This document shows, in pieces, positions 25,279 through 38,013 of a DNA stretch of 64,000 nucleotides. Location of the stretch: contig OZ005615.1 of NCBI GenBank assembly GCA_963930655.1, positions 8,140,001 to 8,204,000 on the forward strand. Direction: 5' to 3'. The notes under the pieces were generated by a model. That model did no database searches, was not told the DNA's origin, and was given only the letters and a program-made list of their open reading frames with translations. How positions within the stretch are numbered: the stretch's first letter is position 1; each line of letters opens with the position of its first letter. This stretch comes from Myrica gale. Lineage: Eukaryota > Streptophyta > Magnoliopsida > Fagales > Myricaceae. The position numbers and the translations under genes are program-made.

Positions 25279-26609
25279 AAAAAAAAAACAAGTCGAAGGG
25301 TATACATACAAATCTTGACATAATTCCACTATTTCATAATCCAAGAAATCGAAAGACGTTAATGCTAAATTCAGCATATTCTTTTTAGTAGTCAATTTCG
25401 AGGGCTACAAAAATCTACTCACTATAGCGTTTAAAATTCTGAAAGATCAGATTTGAGTGTGAAAGATACCTTCATTGACTCGAGCTACAAATAATGTAAT
25501 GAACCTACACGTCTTTTGGGGGTGAGAACCAGCTTGATTTTGTTGATCTGGTCAAGTGGCAAAAGAGACATATGCACAAGAAACTTCCCAATGCCACAGG
25601 AAATTTCGACCCAAAGATGAACACACTTTCACATGCTGCAAGCTGCATAGACAACATAAGCCTTGCTGTTCAAGAGTAAAAATGTTGGCTTCTTATATGC
25701 GTCCAATCCAGAAGAAGCTCCTTTGAGTTAGCTATTGCTCATTGTTTAGAATTTTATTTCATACATTACAGATTCTAACATAGCAAAATCAGAACCATGG
25801 AAATTTTATCTGGAAAAAATGAATATTTTGAGTAACTTTACCTGGAAGAGTTTCCTAAACAAAACGCTCTCAAATATCCTGCCCACGTAAGACCATAAGC
25901 AATAAGAAGCAGCCATACAGGAAGTATACTGGGGGTGCTTTTTCACTGTTGTAAGCATCATAAAGATAATTTACAGATTATCCACGCATTTAAGCGCTTT
26001 CATTATCTAAGCTGTTCAACTTTGTTTGGTTCCTAGGAAGATTGTAGAAAGCTAAGAAAAAATATCTTTCATAGGTATGTTTTGCAATTGGATTAGATAT
26101 AATACTGTACAGAATAGGGGTGCCTGTTACAAAACAAAGATGAAATTGGTCAACATCTTGACGGTAACCATTATATTTCCATATATTAAAATTTCTAGTT
26201 GATCAATTACAGATTACCAGAGTGAAATTCAATAGCTACCTAAAGAGTTATAATTCAGGTTAGTCATTTGAAGAAGAAAGCAATGATTTAAGTTTCATTG
26301 TCTTGTAGACATCTCCGAAAATACAGAAATGGAAGAATCTTTTGTCAATACGTCTAAACCGAAATTTTAACATTCTGGAAAACATACATTTCCCCAAAAG
26401 AAGTGGGAAGGGCCTTTTTCAGGAGATGTTAAGATGCTTGTACAGTCGGAAGAAAATTGTGCAATCTCTAAAAAATTAATTTCCCATGAAAGAGATGGGA
26501 TATTCTTTCGTAGCTTCTCTTTCTAGGAATACAATATACAGTAGGAAAATCACCTGCACTGGAAAAGAAAATAAGCAAAATGATTGGTACATTTGACACA
26601 CTTCGACTC
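25279..26609. other. Intergenic DNA downstream of the aldo/keto reductase
   Basis: No gene seen. The end next to 26609 probably includes the 3' UTR of the minus-strand aldo/keto reductase. Confidence 0.4.
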
Positions 26610-29600
26610 TCATGCGATGGCAGGATCCTTGTATCTCTTGAAAGTGTTTTCAATATCTGCCATCACTTCTGGTGGCAAAGGTCGCTCAGTTGTCAGATAA
26701 GCATCAATGTCTTCCTTTAGTTGGTTGACAGAGGTTGCACCGATGATTGAACTTGTCATAAATGGACGGTCACGAGCAAAACCAAGTGCAAGCTGAACTG
26801 GAGTTAGGCCATGCTTCTTAGCCAACTCAAGATATTCTATCGTTGCTTCCTGGAATTCAGGTGCAGTATCAAGATCAGCATTCAATTGGTTATGACATGA
26901 AGTTTCCTGATGGATCTAAAATTGAAAGTCAAACAACAAGCAAATAGCACCACCTTCCTAAACCTCCTGCCCCTAACTGAGCGTCTGAGCCATTTGCTTT
27001 TAATTATCTAATAGTTATGGAAAGAAAAACAAAGAACAAATGTCCTGCGATGAAATTGCAATCTTATGTCCCACATGAAGAGGTATCAAAACATAAATTT
27101 AGTTCACTTTCCAGGTGTAGGCATTAATTTCTTGCAACAAAATACAAATATATTTTTTCTGTGCATGCTTTTAGGTGTGAATTTGAATATCTTGTGTTGT
27201 CAACATACCCTGGCAATAGATTTGTTATATCTTTCCATGTAGCCGGGGAAGAGGTTCAGCCTTCCTTTTCTTGCAGCTTCAGAGTTGATATCTATATACT
27301 TTCCCGTAAGTGATCCCCCAGCCAGGGGGGAATATGCAAGTAAACCAATGTTGCAATTGTTTGGGTGGCAAACCTCAACAAGATCAACTGCAGAGAATCA
27401 AGGGGGCATAGAACTCCACTGTCAAGATGCTGGTATAACCAAATCTGGACTGAAGTGACTTATATTGCATAATCTGAGGTTAAAGCAAGACTAACAAAGG
27501 CTACTCAAGGTGACATAGATATGCAATCTTGGCTAAAATATGGTAGATAGATGATGCTAACCACTACATTGTTTGAAGAAAGACTTATTCAGTGACACAA
27601 TACAATAGGACTGTTTAGCAAATTGTTTATTAGCCAACAAAGTATGAAAATGACATCTTTCCGAGTCAAAACCACATCAGATAACAGTGTACGATAAATC
27701 TAGTTGCAGATATGCGGTTGCCACATAAAAAAGGGCTGAAAACTATTCTACTAACGTTCTCATCTTGAAGAGATCCTAATGATGGGTTAGTGACTCTTCT
27801 TCAATAGGATTTCACTAAAGATATATGGATCTCGCCAGCAACATCCCTGAAACAGCCCATTCTCAAATGTGGCAGTATCCACTAAAATGGCAGCTAGACA
27901 AATTTCACCGCAGATATATCTGTCTCTCTCTATCTCTCTCTCTCTCTCTCTCTACAGTACTATTGATCAGTTAGACTTAAAAGGTTGAAGCAGCCCAAGA
28001 TGTATATTTGGTACATGATCAGCGGCAGAGAATGATCCAGGCATGTTATTCAGGTCTTTTTTTAGCAGTCAAACCACGTGTGAAACACCAAATTGTTATT
28101 TCCACATCTTAACAAATTTACTGGAAAAAAGGTAGCGTGTGCATAGTAATCAATTGGAGTGGACATCGGTTTAGTTTGAATCAAAATCTGCTTAGTTGGC
28201 AGGCCTTCTTAAAACCGTGTATTTCATCCCTACAGAGACAGATCTGGTTGACAAATTAAACTTTGATAGACATAAGAACCAAACCCTCCACTCACGGTCA
28301 AAATAAGACAGAAAAGAACATTCTTTCTAAAGGATGAAGCTGGCAAGTTAAAGGTAGAGAGAGCGGACAGAAGCAAGCCAGAGACCGCATCCATAAGAAC
28401 TAGCTACCCAATGCGATTAGCTAGCAGACTGAAAAAGAGAAAGGAGGAAAAACAAACACTTCCTATAGGATGAAGCTGGCTAGTAGAAGGTAGAGGTTGA
28501 AAACAGTGAAAGTAGGTATATTTAGACATCCTCTTATGTTGTTAAGCGTTGAAGACAACCCAGGTCACTAGTAAAACCAGCATGAGGTGCTGTTAACTAT
28601 TACAGCATTAGTTGCAATCAAAATAGCACAACTGTCACCTTTATCCTAACATAGTCAATGAGACTGAACCACCTCTGATATGGTTAAAGTGTAATTAAAA
28701 GCCAATGTTGTGATTATCCGTGTCTCATCTTTACTACCACTCAGGAAGCCCTAATTTCAGGAAATATTTCAAAGTGACTCGCTAAATCAAGCAAGTTCCT
28801 TGCTTCTTCATAAGCATACATGGTAACATCCTATGCTTCAGCCATCATCAACTGCCACAATGAGTAGATTCTTGATAATAGCAAACCATTGAATGGGTCA
28901 ACTCACCTTTGGTAATATTCTAGCCCCAGCATTAACCAACCCTCCTTACCTATTAATAGACCTGGAGGGAAAATAAAACAAAAAAGAACAAAGGACCTCC
29001 AATGTGGTTCTCCTACCTCATGTTTAAAGCAATATACTAGTTCCAGAATGTTCAATAGGTACTGAATAGCAATCTCACATGGAGACTGAAACAAGCTAGT
29101 TGTCTACAACCCAGAAAGAATAGGACGTGGTTGCAGGAAAGTGCGATAAAAGAATTAACCTTCAAAATGACATCTAACTAGCAGACTGTAGCTGTTTTGG
29201 ATACTGACAATCTTAGGTAGTCCTTCAACTTTTGCTGCATGAACAAACTCCATCACTCCATATGAAGTCTCGTTAGAAACACCAATGAAGCGTACCTGAA
29301 TATGTTCAAAAGCAAAAGACAAAAAGCTGATTTGAGAGTTATTGGTGAAACTCCAAGGCCAAGCTATTTGAAAAGCAAACAATGCACACATGCCACTGCT
29401 TTTGACGTTCACTACTGTCGGTTACAAATGAATATCCAGATACACCACCAAGTATGTTCTCTCCTAAATCTTATTTTTGTCATAGGTACATTCATCTTGA
29501 CAAGGATACTCAAGAGCACCATTATAATGGCATGCAAAGTATCCAGTTAATGTGTATATTACTACGTAACCTGCATAACAGGATACTACATAGATGGGAG

Positions 29601-31930
29601 CAAAGGTTGAATCATTCAGATTTGTTACCTTTCCTTCATCAACAAGTTCTTGAAAAGCCCTCAGTTGCTCCACAAATGGCACACTTGGTCTCCATTTTGA
29701 AGGATCGTATGAAAACTCACCAAACAATGCAACATAGCGATCAGGCCTGGATTGATACAGGTGCTTTATTTTACACAACCACCACCTCAAAATATTTCTA
29801 ATGAAATTCTCTTTATGGAAAGGATATAGCAGGTATATTTTGACTCCTCCCATTCATAATTGGGCAACAAAGTAGGTGTTAATATAAGCAAAGAGCACCC
29901 AGATGAGAGATCAATAGGCTCTAAGCACAAAGAAGCTCTTTTTTAAGCATACACATAATATAAGGGCATCTACTACTCATCTTTCTAAGAATAAAAGAGT
30001 AGTTTATAAGTTGTTCAAAGTAGTAAGAGTGGAAGGGAAGAAAAGAAGGAACGGAAGATATGTCTTCATGACTTATTTCTCAATCGAGCCCCATCACTGG
30101 CCAGAAGACATGTGTAATACAAATAATGTTAGTGCTAAACGGATTGCCTTTTGCCACACCAAAAACGAAAAGGAGCATGAAAATATCCTTGAAGAGACCA
30201 TATTTGCCTCAAGTCTCCATTTGCATAAACCCATATTTATATAGTCATCAATGCATACGTGAAAGCTTGAAAGCTTTCAATTACAACCGATTAATCCAAT
30301 TCAGTGAACTGACTGAAAATTTTTGATCTGAACAGAGTGTGTGATGCAAAAAAAAATATTGCAGAAAACTACGAAAGAAAAAGAAAAAGCAAAGGAAAAA
30401 AAGAAGAAGAAGTTCTGCAGCGGCAAAGAGATGCCTATAACTTGCAGTCATATATTAAAGCATGTACAGATCACACATTCCTAGAAAAAGGACAAATGAC
30501 TATGAGCATACAGTAGGCGCACCTTTATGTTCCAAGGGAATCTAAACCTACCAATGGATTTGTAACAAATCAATGTAATCAGTGCCAAGGCGCTTGAGGC
30601 TTTTCTCTACGCTCTCTCTGATGTTTGCAGCATTGACCCGCAAAACCTTCGCATTGTCTCGTAGATAACTAGACCGTTCAGAGTAACCACATACTTTTGT
30701 CGCGATAATAACCTATCATGAAAGATATAGTCATTAGCTTTACTTTTTTATTCTTGCTTAGTGAGTAACAAGGAAATATAAAAAAAACAACAATGCGTAG
30801 AGAATTTAGAACAGTCTTTAGAATTATTAAATATATGAAACCTAAACCCACATGGAGTAATCAAGATAAGAATTTGAATTTAACAGTAAAGTATATCATC
30901 AAAGAACATTAAATATCAGGGAAAAGAACATAGAATTTGCTACCAGATTCATTGTATGAAATACGGACATAATGAAAGGAGATGAATAAGACGTGATCAA
31001 GACTCAAGAGCTCAACTGAGAACTTTACTTCATGAAAAACATCCCATCCACGTATCCATCTAGCAATTCTAGAAGGAAACACGTTAAAGTATAAACCTCT
31101 TTTGCTTTTTTTTTGGCTGATATCAATGTAGCAATTACGAGTTACATAGAAGCGCCCCCAGCTCCCACCACAAAGAAAAAATATGGGGGCAGTCATCCAT
31201 AAAAAACCAATACCTTTTCACGAGGTTGAGACTTGAGCCAGCTACCAATAAAGAGATCAGTTTTTCCTTGTGTCTCCTTCCTCATTGGAATTGGGTACTA
31301 CAAAACAAGTACGTTGGTATGTCACCGGACAAGAAAAGTGTGTTTGTGAATGGAGTGATATAGCTGTGAGAAAGGACATACAGCCTCTGCAGTGTCTAGA
31401 GCATTAATGCCATGCTCAAAAGCATAACTCAGTATTTCATGAGCTTCTTTCTCTGTGTTTTGCTCGCCGAATGTCATCTGAGATATTGCATCCAAATGTA
31501 ACATGAAACAGTCCACGAAAACGTAATTCTAGTAAATTAGGCTGCATTAATTGCAATAATTGATAAAGCCAACCATTCAGCTGCAGTTTTGTTTCTAAGT
31601 TCTATCCTTAAGCAAAAACTACTCTCTCTTTTTTTAATAGCAAAAACTACTCCTCTGTGTTTGTGTGGAAAAAACCAAAAGTGGGAAAGAAGAACACAAA
31701 ATTCGTACGGTTCCCAAAGTGATTTCGCTAATAACGAGGTCAGAGTGCCCGAGTTTCCTGTGCTGCAACGCGCTCTTCTCGCCGAGTTTGGAGCAAATGC
31801 GAGTTCTCAGAGAGCTGCCCCTCCAGGAGAGCGTTCTAGTACTAAAATGGCTGGGAGTGAGGGCAGAGCGGGAAAGACCACGTCTGGAACAGAGGAAAAC
31901 AGGGGCCGCAGAGTAGGAGGTGGAAGCCAT
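26610..31930 (-). CDS. Plastid-type aldo/keto reductase (NAD(P)-linked oxidoreductase)
   Basis: Eight exons on the minus strand with agreeing phases: 31709-31930, 31382-31477, 31214-31297, 30552-30712, 29629-29746, 29160-29295, 27209-27387 and 26610-26849, giving 411 aa. Length and sequence fit the Tas-like plant AKR typified by Arabidopsis At1g04420. Residues 1 to about 45 are Ser/Arg-rich without acids, so a chloroplast transit peptide is inferred. The mature part starts near LQHRKLGHSDLVISEITLGT. The AKR catalytic tetrad is visible: D102 and Y107 (LDTAEAY), K140 (ATKVCG) and H187 (LLQIHWPDRY). Further family marks are RFIGVSNETSYGV, IVSIQNSYSLL, LLAYSPLAGGSLTGKY and SSIIGATSVNQLKEDI (nucleotide binding). 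The enzyme should reduce carbonyls with NAD(P)H; the substrate is unknown. The first coding exon lies 537 bp from the divergent LRR pseudogene. Confidence 0.93.
27922..27953. repeat. (CT)n microsatellite in an aldo/keto reductase intron
   Basis: A CT run interrupted once by TAT, inside the 1.8-kb intron between exons 6 and 7 of the aldo/keto reductase gene. Confidence 0.9.
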
Positions 31931-32466
31931 TTGAGGTTTAAAAACAATGGCCTTATCGGAACGGAGCCGTTCGAATTCAATCTCAGGAGAGCCTCGGCCT
32001 GTGAGCTACGAATTAATTGGGTAAGTGAACGTCAGTGCGTACTTGAGTGTGCGAAAAGCGAAAGACGGTATACACTGGGGACATCAACGGATGAAAACAG
32101 TCGCAACATATTCTGGGTTCGGAAAATTGGGAGAAACTGGCCTTGTTCCCCTATTCCAGGCTTGGATTCTTGGCCCAATATGTTTTCAATTTCTATTTTG
32201 TACCCGTGATAGGAAATATTCTATACTAAGGTAAGGTCAGTAAAATCATATTTGTTACTCGAATTTTATACTGATTTAAAAATAGTTCTCTGGAGTTAAA
32301 AACTTCCCCAAAAAAATTCTGTGTTTGTAGGTTTCCCATCTAGACGTCCTGACTCGAAGTGAAGTGAGATTCTGTGTGCACAATACTTGGTTCTAGGTCT
32401 ATAAAAGCATCTACAGAACTTCCAATTATGCTCATCGAAGTCACAAACTAAATTCAGTATAACAAT

Positions 32467-35357
32467 ATGGGTTTCTTGCTTTCTGTGAGATTCTTCATGC
32501 GCTTTCTTGTGTCCTCGATGTTGTTTGTCATATATCTGCTACGGTGCTACCTCTCTTTCTACCGTGCAGCTACTGTGCCATGATGATGAGAGATTGGCCT
32601 TGTTGCAATTCAAGGAAAGCTTTATCATTAATCGATCCGCGTGTGATGATAGTGCTGCTTATCCGACGGTGTCGTTGTGCAAACCTGAAAGCGGCGATTG
32701 CTGCAAGTAGCATGGTGTCGAGTGCGATGAAGGCTCTGGTCACGTCATCAGCCTCAACCTGAGTAGCAGCTGTCTCTATGGTTCTATCAACTCCAGTTAT
32801 AGCCTCTTCCAGCTTGTTCACCTCCAAAGCCTAAATCTTGACGATAATGACTTCAATTTTTCCCGAATCCCAACTCGTTTTAGGCAGCTATCAAGCCTAA
32901 CACATCTCGACCTCTCTGCCTCTGTATTTTCTGGTGGAATCCCTTCAGAAATTTTACAACTCTCTACGTTGGTTTCCCTAGATCTTTCATTCAATCCGTT
33001 GGAGCTTCAAAAGCCTGGCCTACGAGGTATAGCTGAAAACTTGACGAACTTGAAAGCACTGAGTCTTGGAGAGGTTGTCATATCATCCACTGTTCCCAGG
33101 ATCTTGGCAAACTATCTTCTTTGGAACGTCTGAACCTAGAAAACTGTGGCTTGCACGGTGAGTTCCCCATAGAAATTTTCCATGTACCCAATCTTCTGCT
33201 TCTGAATGTAGAATCCAACAGGTATCTCACAGGAAGTATGCCAGAATTTAACAAAAGAAGCCTTTTAGAATCACTGATACTTTCCGACACAAGTTTCTCT
33301 GCTAAGCTACCAAATTCAGTTGGTAACCTTAAGTCCTTGAATTCATTTTATGCTTTAGCTTGCAATTTCTCTGGACCAATACCATCTTCGCTTGGTAACC
33401 TTACCAAACTAATTAAGCTGTATCTCTCAGAAAATAGCCTACATGGTTCGATTCCACAATCACTCTCTAGGCTCGTCCATCTTGAATCTCTGGACCTAGA
33501 TGATAACTACTTCAATGGCACAGAAAAATTAAACAGGTTTCTCAAACTCCAAACCCTTACTGGGCTCCAACTTTCTGGTTAACTTTGTTTCAGTGCTGAT
33601 AGAGCATAGTATCAACCCAACTTTTCCGAAATTTGAGGTATTGGGTCTGGCTTCGTGTCACTTACGTGAGCTCCCAAATTTCCTTGGGATACAAGCTGAA
33701 TTGGGATATTTGGAACTTTCCAGCAACAAAATTGAAGGCCAAGTTCCAAAATGGATGTGGAGTCTGAAAACTCTCTGGTATTTAGATTTATCTCATAACT
33801 TTCTAACTGGTTTCGAACAACTCCCGGTCATCTTCCCTTGGACTACTAATCTACACGTTCTGTACCTTGATTCTAACAGGCTTCAAGGGTCAATTCCAAT
33901 CCCACCACCTTCCATTTCTTATTATTCAGTCTCAAACAACACATTGACAGGAAGAATGCCACAATGGATTTGCAATTTGAGCTCACTTACTCTTCTTGAT
34001 TTGTCGAGCAATGAGTTAAGTGGCGTGCTTCCTCACTGTTTAGGCAACTTCAGTGATTCCTTTTCGTTTTTGAATCTACATAATAATAACTTTCATGGAA
34101 CGATTCCTTCAACATTATCCGGAGGGAACAAAATTAACCATGATTGATTTTAGCGGAAATCAATTTCAGGGGCAGATACCAAGATCATTGGCAAAGTGTA
34201 CTACGCTTGGAGTTCCACCCGAACTCCATTCCCTCCGACTGGATGGCTGGATGCCATCCAGTCGGACATTCGATGGTGGGGAGGTGCGGGCAGGGGAGCT
34301 GTTCGGGCTGTCCGGGCAGGTGTGGGTCCCTTCTGGGACCCACACTCCTCCCGCTCCCCACCGTCGGACGGTCGGAGGGGAGCGAGTTCGGATGGATCCA
34401 TCCTATGCTTGAAGCTCTTATTCTAGGAAACAATAAGATAAATGATACTTTCCTTTTTGGTTGGGCAATCTTCCTGATAGTTGAGAGTTCTCATTTTGCG
34501 AGCTAATAGTTTCTATGGCGAAATAGAAACTTCTGCTCGTGATTGTGGTTTTCCAAAGTTACGCATCATTGACCTTTCCAACAATGACATTGCTGGTAAG
34601 TTGCCCTCCGGCTGCTTTGAAAATTGGAAAGCCATGCAAATCGTTGACGGAAAGCACTTTAAGGTACCTGAAAGTGAATGGCAGTCTCACACTGCCACGA
34701 TATACATGGTCCGGAAGCTTCACTTACTCAATGACATTGACCAACAAAGGTATGGAGACGACATATGGAAAAATCATTTATTCCTTCGTAGTTATTGATC
34801 TCTAGAGCAACAAATTCGAAGGAGAAATCCCAGAAGTCGTCGGGTATCTGAAAGGACTTCATTTGCTCAACCTTTCTCACAACTTTCTCACAGGTCCTAT
34901 CCCATCCTCCTTGGGAGACTTGACAGAGCTAGAATCACTGAACCTATCATCAAACAAGTTGTCTGGTGAGATCCCTCAGCTAACTCAACTCACTTTCCTT
35001 TCATCCTTTCGTGTCTCTCATAATGATCTCAGAGGACCTATACCAAGTGGGAAACAGTTTGATACATTTGAGAACAATTCGTTCATTGACAATCCGGAAT
35101 TATGCGGAGTCCCTTTGTCAAAGAAATGTTCTGAGAACTCACTACTTCCGCCTTCAATGAATGCGAATCACAGCTCAGAGTCTTTATTTGAACTTGGCTG
35201 GAAAGTAGTGGCGGTTGGTTACGGATGTGGATTCCTTTTTGGAGTTGGTATTGGGCAAATTGTGATCACAAAGAAGCTGTGCCATTGGTTTATGAAGACT
35301 TTCGCAATTGGGCAGCCAGCACGAAGAAGCATTAATTGGAGGGGCCGCAGAAACTAA
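32467..35357 (+). pseudogene. LRR receptor-like protein (Cf-9/RLP type) pseudogene
   Basis: A decayed gene for a cell-surface leucine-rich-repeat receptor-like protein. Such proteins sense ligands outside the cell and signal through partner kinases. Parts in order: hydrophobic signal peptide (MGFLLSVRFFMRFLVSSMLF), N-terminal cap (CHDDERLALLQFKESF, CCK), many LRRs ([39 protein letters not shown]), cap [12 protein letters not shown], acidic spacer, one membrane helix ([17 protein letters not shown]) and a short basic tail, with no kinase. Lesions: frame changes near 32535, 33110, 33582, 34113 and 34470-34780; TAG at 32708-32710 where the cap needs Trp; TAG at 34803-34805 inside an LRR; and a 193-bp MITE at 34210-34402. 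Similarity is continuous across every break, so this is one former gene. No full-length product is possible. Confidence 0.92.
34210..34402. mobile_element. 193-bp MULE-type MITE inside the LRR pseudogene
   Basis: A GC-rich insertion bounded by inverted ends. The left end is GGAGTTCCACCCGAACTCC; the right end, reverse-complemented, is GGATGGATCCATCCGAACTC. Both arms continue into a CCCTCCGAC block. A 9-bp target duplication flanks it: CTACGCTTG (34201-34209) and CTATGCTTG (34403-34411), one mismatch. Removing it rejoins the LRR reading TTLEALILGNNKI. The 9-bp TSD suggests a Mutator-like origin. Confidence 0.85.
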
Positions 35358-37730
35358 GTCTAGTCGCCTTATATATTTCCCAAATAAATAAGTAGGCCCA
35401 ACAATGTACGTAGATGCTGTTAATAAAGTTACATTTTCTGTTCCTTTTTCCCTGTAGAGGTCTAGATTAAGGACAATAAAGTTACACCACACCACACGTT
35501 TGGGAAGCACTTATCCCTATTCCCTAGTACCACAATACATCCTTTTGTTTTCCAAGCAATAACACAAAACGCATTATTTTCGATATTCATTCATGCAAAA
35601 TGTTTCACCAAATCCGCGATAAGTTATAGATTAGATTGGAGAAGAGAAGCATACGCCCTAAATGAAAACCCAAGAAGCAGCCATAAAGGAAGCAAAATAG
35701 AGTACTTTTGCCCTGTTGTAACCAACACTAAGATAGTTAAAAGATTAGCCACGCACTTGGGATAATTCCAGATTACTTGTTTAAAATATTTGGCCTAAGA
35801 TCACCCACGTCAACATACAACCTCAGCTCAATCCCTTATTATAAAGGGATCGGCTCACCTCCATTGTGGTTTCAGCTGGTTCCGCCGTTTTTTAACCAAA
35901 TGAAACCATGTTTACAAAATCTCATCCAAAGGCCAGCAATTGTGACACATTATTCACCTAAAAAAAATTCCCTAAAAGGATATTAGCCTCTCAAAGTAAC
36001 GCCGTTTACGTCGAAGAAATAAGACAAATTCATTTTCGCCCTCAAGAAAATAATGGTAACTCCAACCCCAAGTTCAATCATAAATGATTCGGTTACTAGC
36101 TAGTCCTCTTTAATTACTTGACTTTTTCTCTCCTCCTTTACACCCGTTTTTAATGAAGATCATGTCTCTAGTTGTTTCACAGTCAGCTAGGGTTACTCAT
36201 TTCCTTCTCTGCAGACTTAAAAGATGCATGCTGCCAAGATACAAACTTAAATGAAACTATGTTGTCCTGTAAGAAATAATTGAACCTTTTTTTTTCTCTC
36301 GTACTTTTTTCAGCTTTCGAGAATATGGAGTGTCAAAATATTGGTATCTGAGTGCCACTCAAAATTTTATACTTGATTAAAAAAAATTACAAAATAATCT
36401 ATCTTCCCATAAAATTATTCTTTTTTATTATAATATTCATTCAAATATTATCTCTCTTCAATTTTCACATACTCCCATAAACTATCTTCACTTTTTCACC
36501 AACTCTCATACCCCAAAATTTTAACAATCAAACACTAATTTTTACTTTTTTAAGAAAAATTTCAAAAACTCAATTTTTTTATAATTAAATATTAAAATAT
36601 CAAAGTATTACACAAATTCTAACACATTTTCACACTAATTTCAATATGTTTTTATTAAAAAATACAACAAATCCATCCATTACTTTTTCAATAAAAAATC
36701 CATCAAATCTTTTCTCTCCTTACTTTTTAACAAACTCCAATAAAAATAATTCTACAATCAATCATTTTTGAATTTTTCACAAACTGTTTTTTAGAAACAC
36801 TCATGCATAAAAATTCAAACTCAAAAATTTTCTCCTCCAAACTCAAAATTCTTAAAAATTTTACTTTGCGATTACAGCACCTAAAGAACAACAACAAAAA
36901 TTCAAGGTATTCTAGATCATCTCGCTTATAAGAGGTTCTCAATATTGATTATGTGCATCCTTAGGAACGAATAATTATTGAATTCCAATTATGTGATATA
37001 TATTCTGAATCTGACATGGAGTAGGAAATAGAATTATAAATGAAAAACGATTTCTATAAAGGCGAAACCTATACTGGGAATTTAATTACTTAGTTGAACA
37101 GCACCTTATAACAATTTTAAAGAGGACGTACAGGAGTTGTTTTTTAGCCCCTCCTTATTCTTACGATGCCGAACATAGATAAAGAATTGCGTAGATAGAA
37201 AAATGAATGAACCAATCTACAATTGTCGAGAAACGAGGAAAATGGATTAAAAGACAGATTGATGGTTTGCGATTAGCAGTACGTACTTCATGATTCGCCT
37301 TAACCTAGAAAGATTAATATAGTTCTTTTCTACTCTGTGAATTATTAATTATATTCCTTCTGTCGTAAATTAACCACATAAAGCAACAGATAAAAAAACA
37401 GAGAAGTGCAAAACAACACCAATGAATTTCCCATCATAGATAATTTTGAACCTCATAGTGTGACAAAATCTGCAATTAATCTCCCCGGCCCCTCGATCGG
37501 TCACGGCCACCTCTCTAATTTTACTCTCGTCCAATCTTAATCATCACGGGTTGAACTCTGCTCAGCATGTCATCGCCACCTTCCATAACCAAACGAACTA
37601 GGAAACACGTATGTGTAAAAAATGTAAGGTCTACAGGCAGCCATGCAACTGAAATAAATCCCATTCTCCCACACATGGAGGGCCAGGATCACCATCTGAT
37701 TCATGCCTACCACGCATCCTCCCTTACACC
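35358..37730. other. AT-rich intergenic DNA between the LRR pseudogene and legumin
   Basis: No gene was recognised. A MITE copy lies at 36343-36545, followed by further AT-rich sequence of similar style to about 36880. Confidence 0.45.
36343..36545 (+). mobile_element. AT-rich MITE, copy 2
   Basis: The reverse complement of this stretch matches the intronic copy at 18664-18855 almost throughout, including CCCCAAAATTTTAACAATCA and ATTATAATATTCATTCAAA. It has no coding capacity. The exact borders are uncertain. Confidence 0.7.
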
Positions 37731-37857
37731 TCATTGATGATGATACGCCTTCGGATGTACCAAAGCATCTTGCAGGTGCATGCTATATTCTTCTCAGCTA
37801 ACGACTGCCACATACCATTACTGAAAACATTATGTGTTAGCGAAACAGGGTTTTGCA

Positions 37858-37956
37858 GCCATGCAACAAATAAAGAGATGCACAACAAGGAACAAAACTT
37901 TCACCAACCATTTGCCGCGTGCCAAAACCGGGTCCACTTTTTACCCCTATAAATAC
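37858..37956 (+). promoter_or_regulatory. Legumin promoter: RY/legumin-box core and TATA box
   Basis: A GCCATGCAAC motif at 37858-37867 matches the core of the legumin box/RY element (CATGCA), the site used by B3 activators such as ABI3 and FUS3 in seeds (established). A TATA box, CTATAAATA, lies at 37948-37956, 58 bp before the ATG at 38014. A second CATGC lies near 37778. This arrangement is typical of seed-storage-protein genes. Confidence 0.7.
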
Positions 37957-38013
37957 CGGTCCACGCAGATCACCCCATCATCACCACAGCAGAAGCATTA
38001 AGAGAGTTCCACA

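Noticed and set aside
31589-32209. A 206-aa plus-strand open frame
   Set aside because: It is antisense to exon 1 and the upstream region of the aldo/keto reductase and has no family motif.
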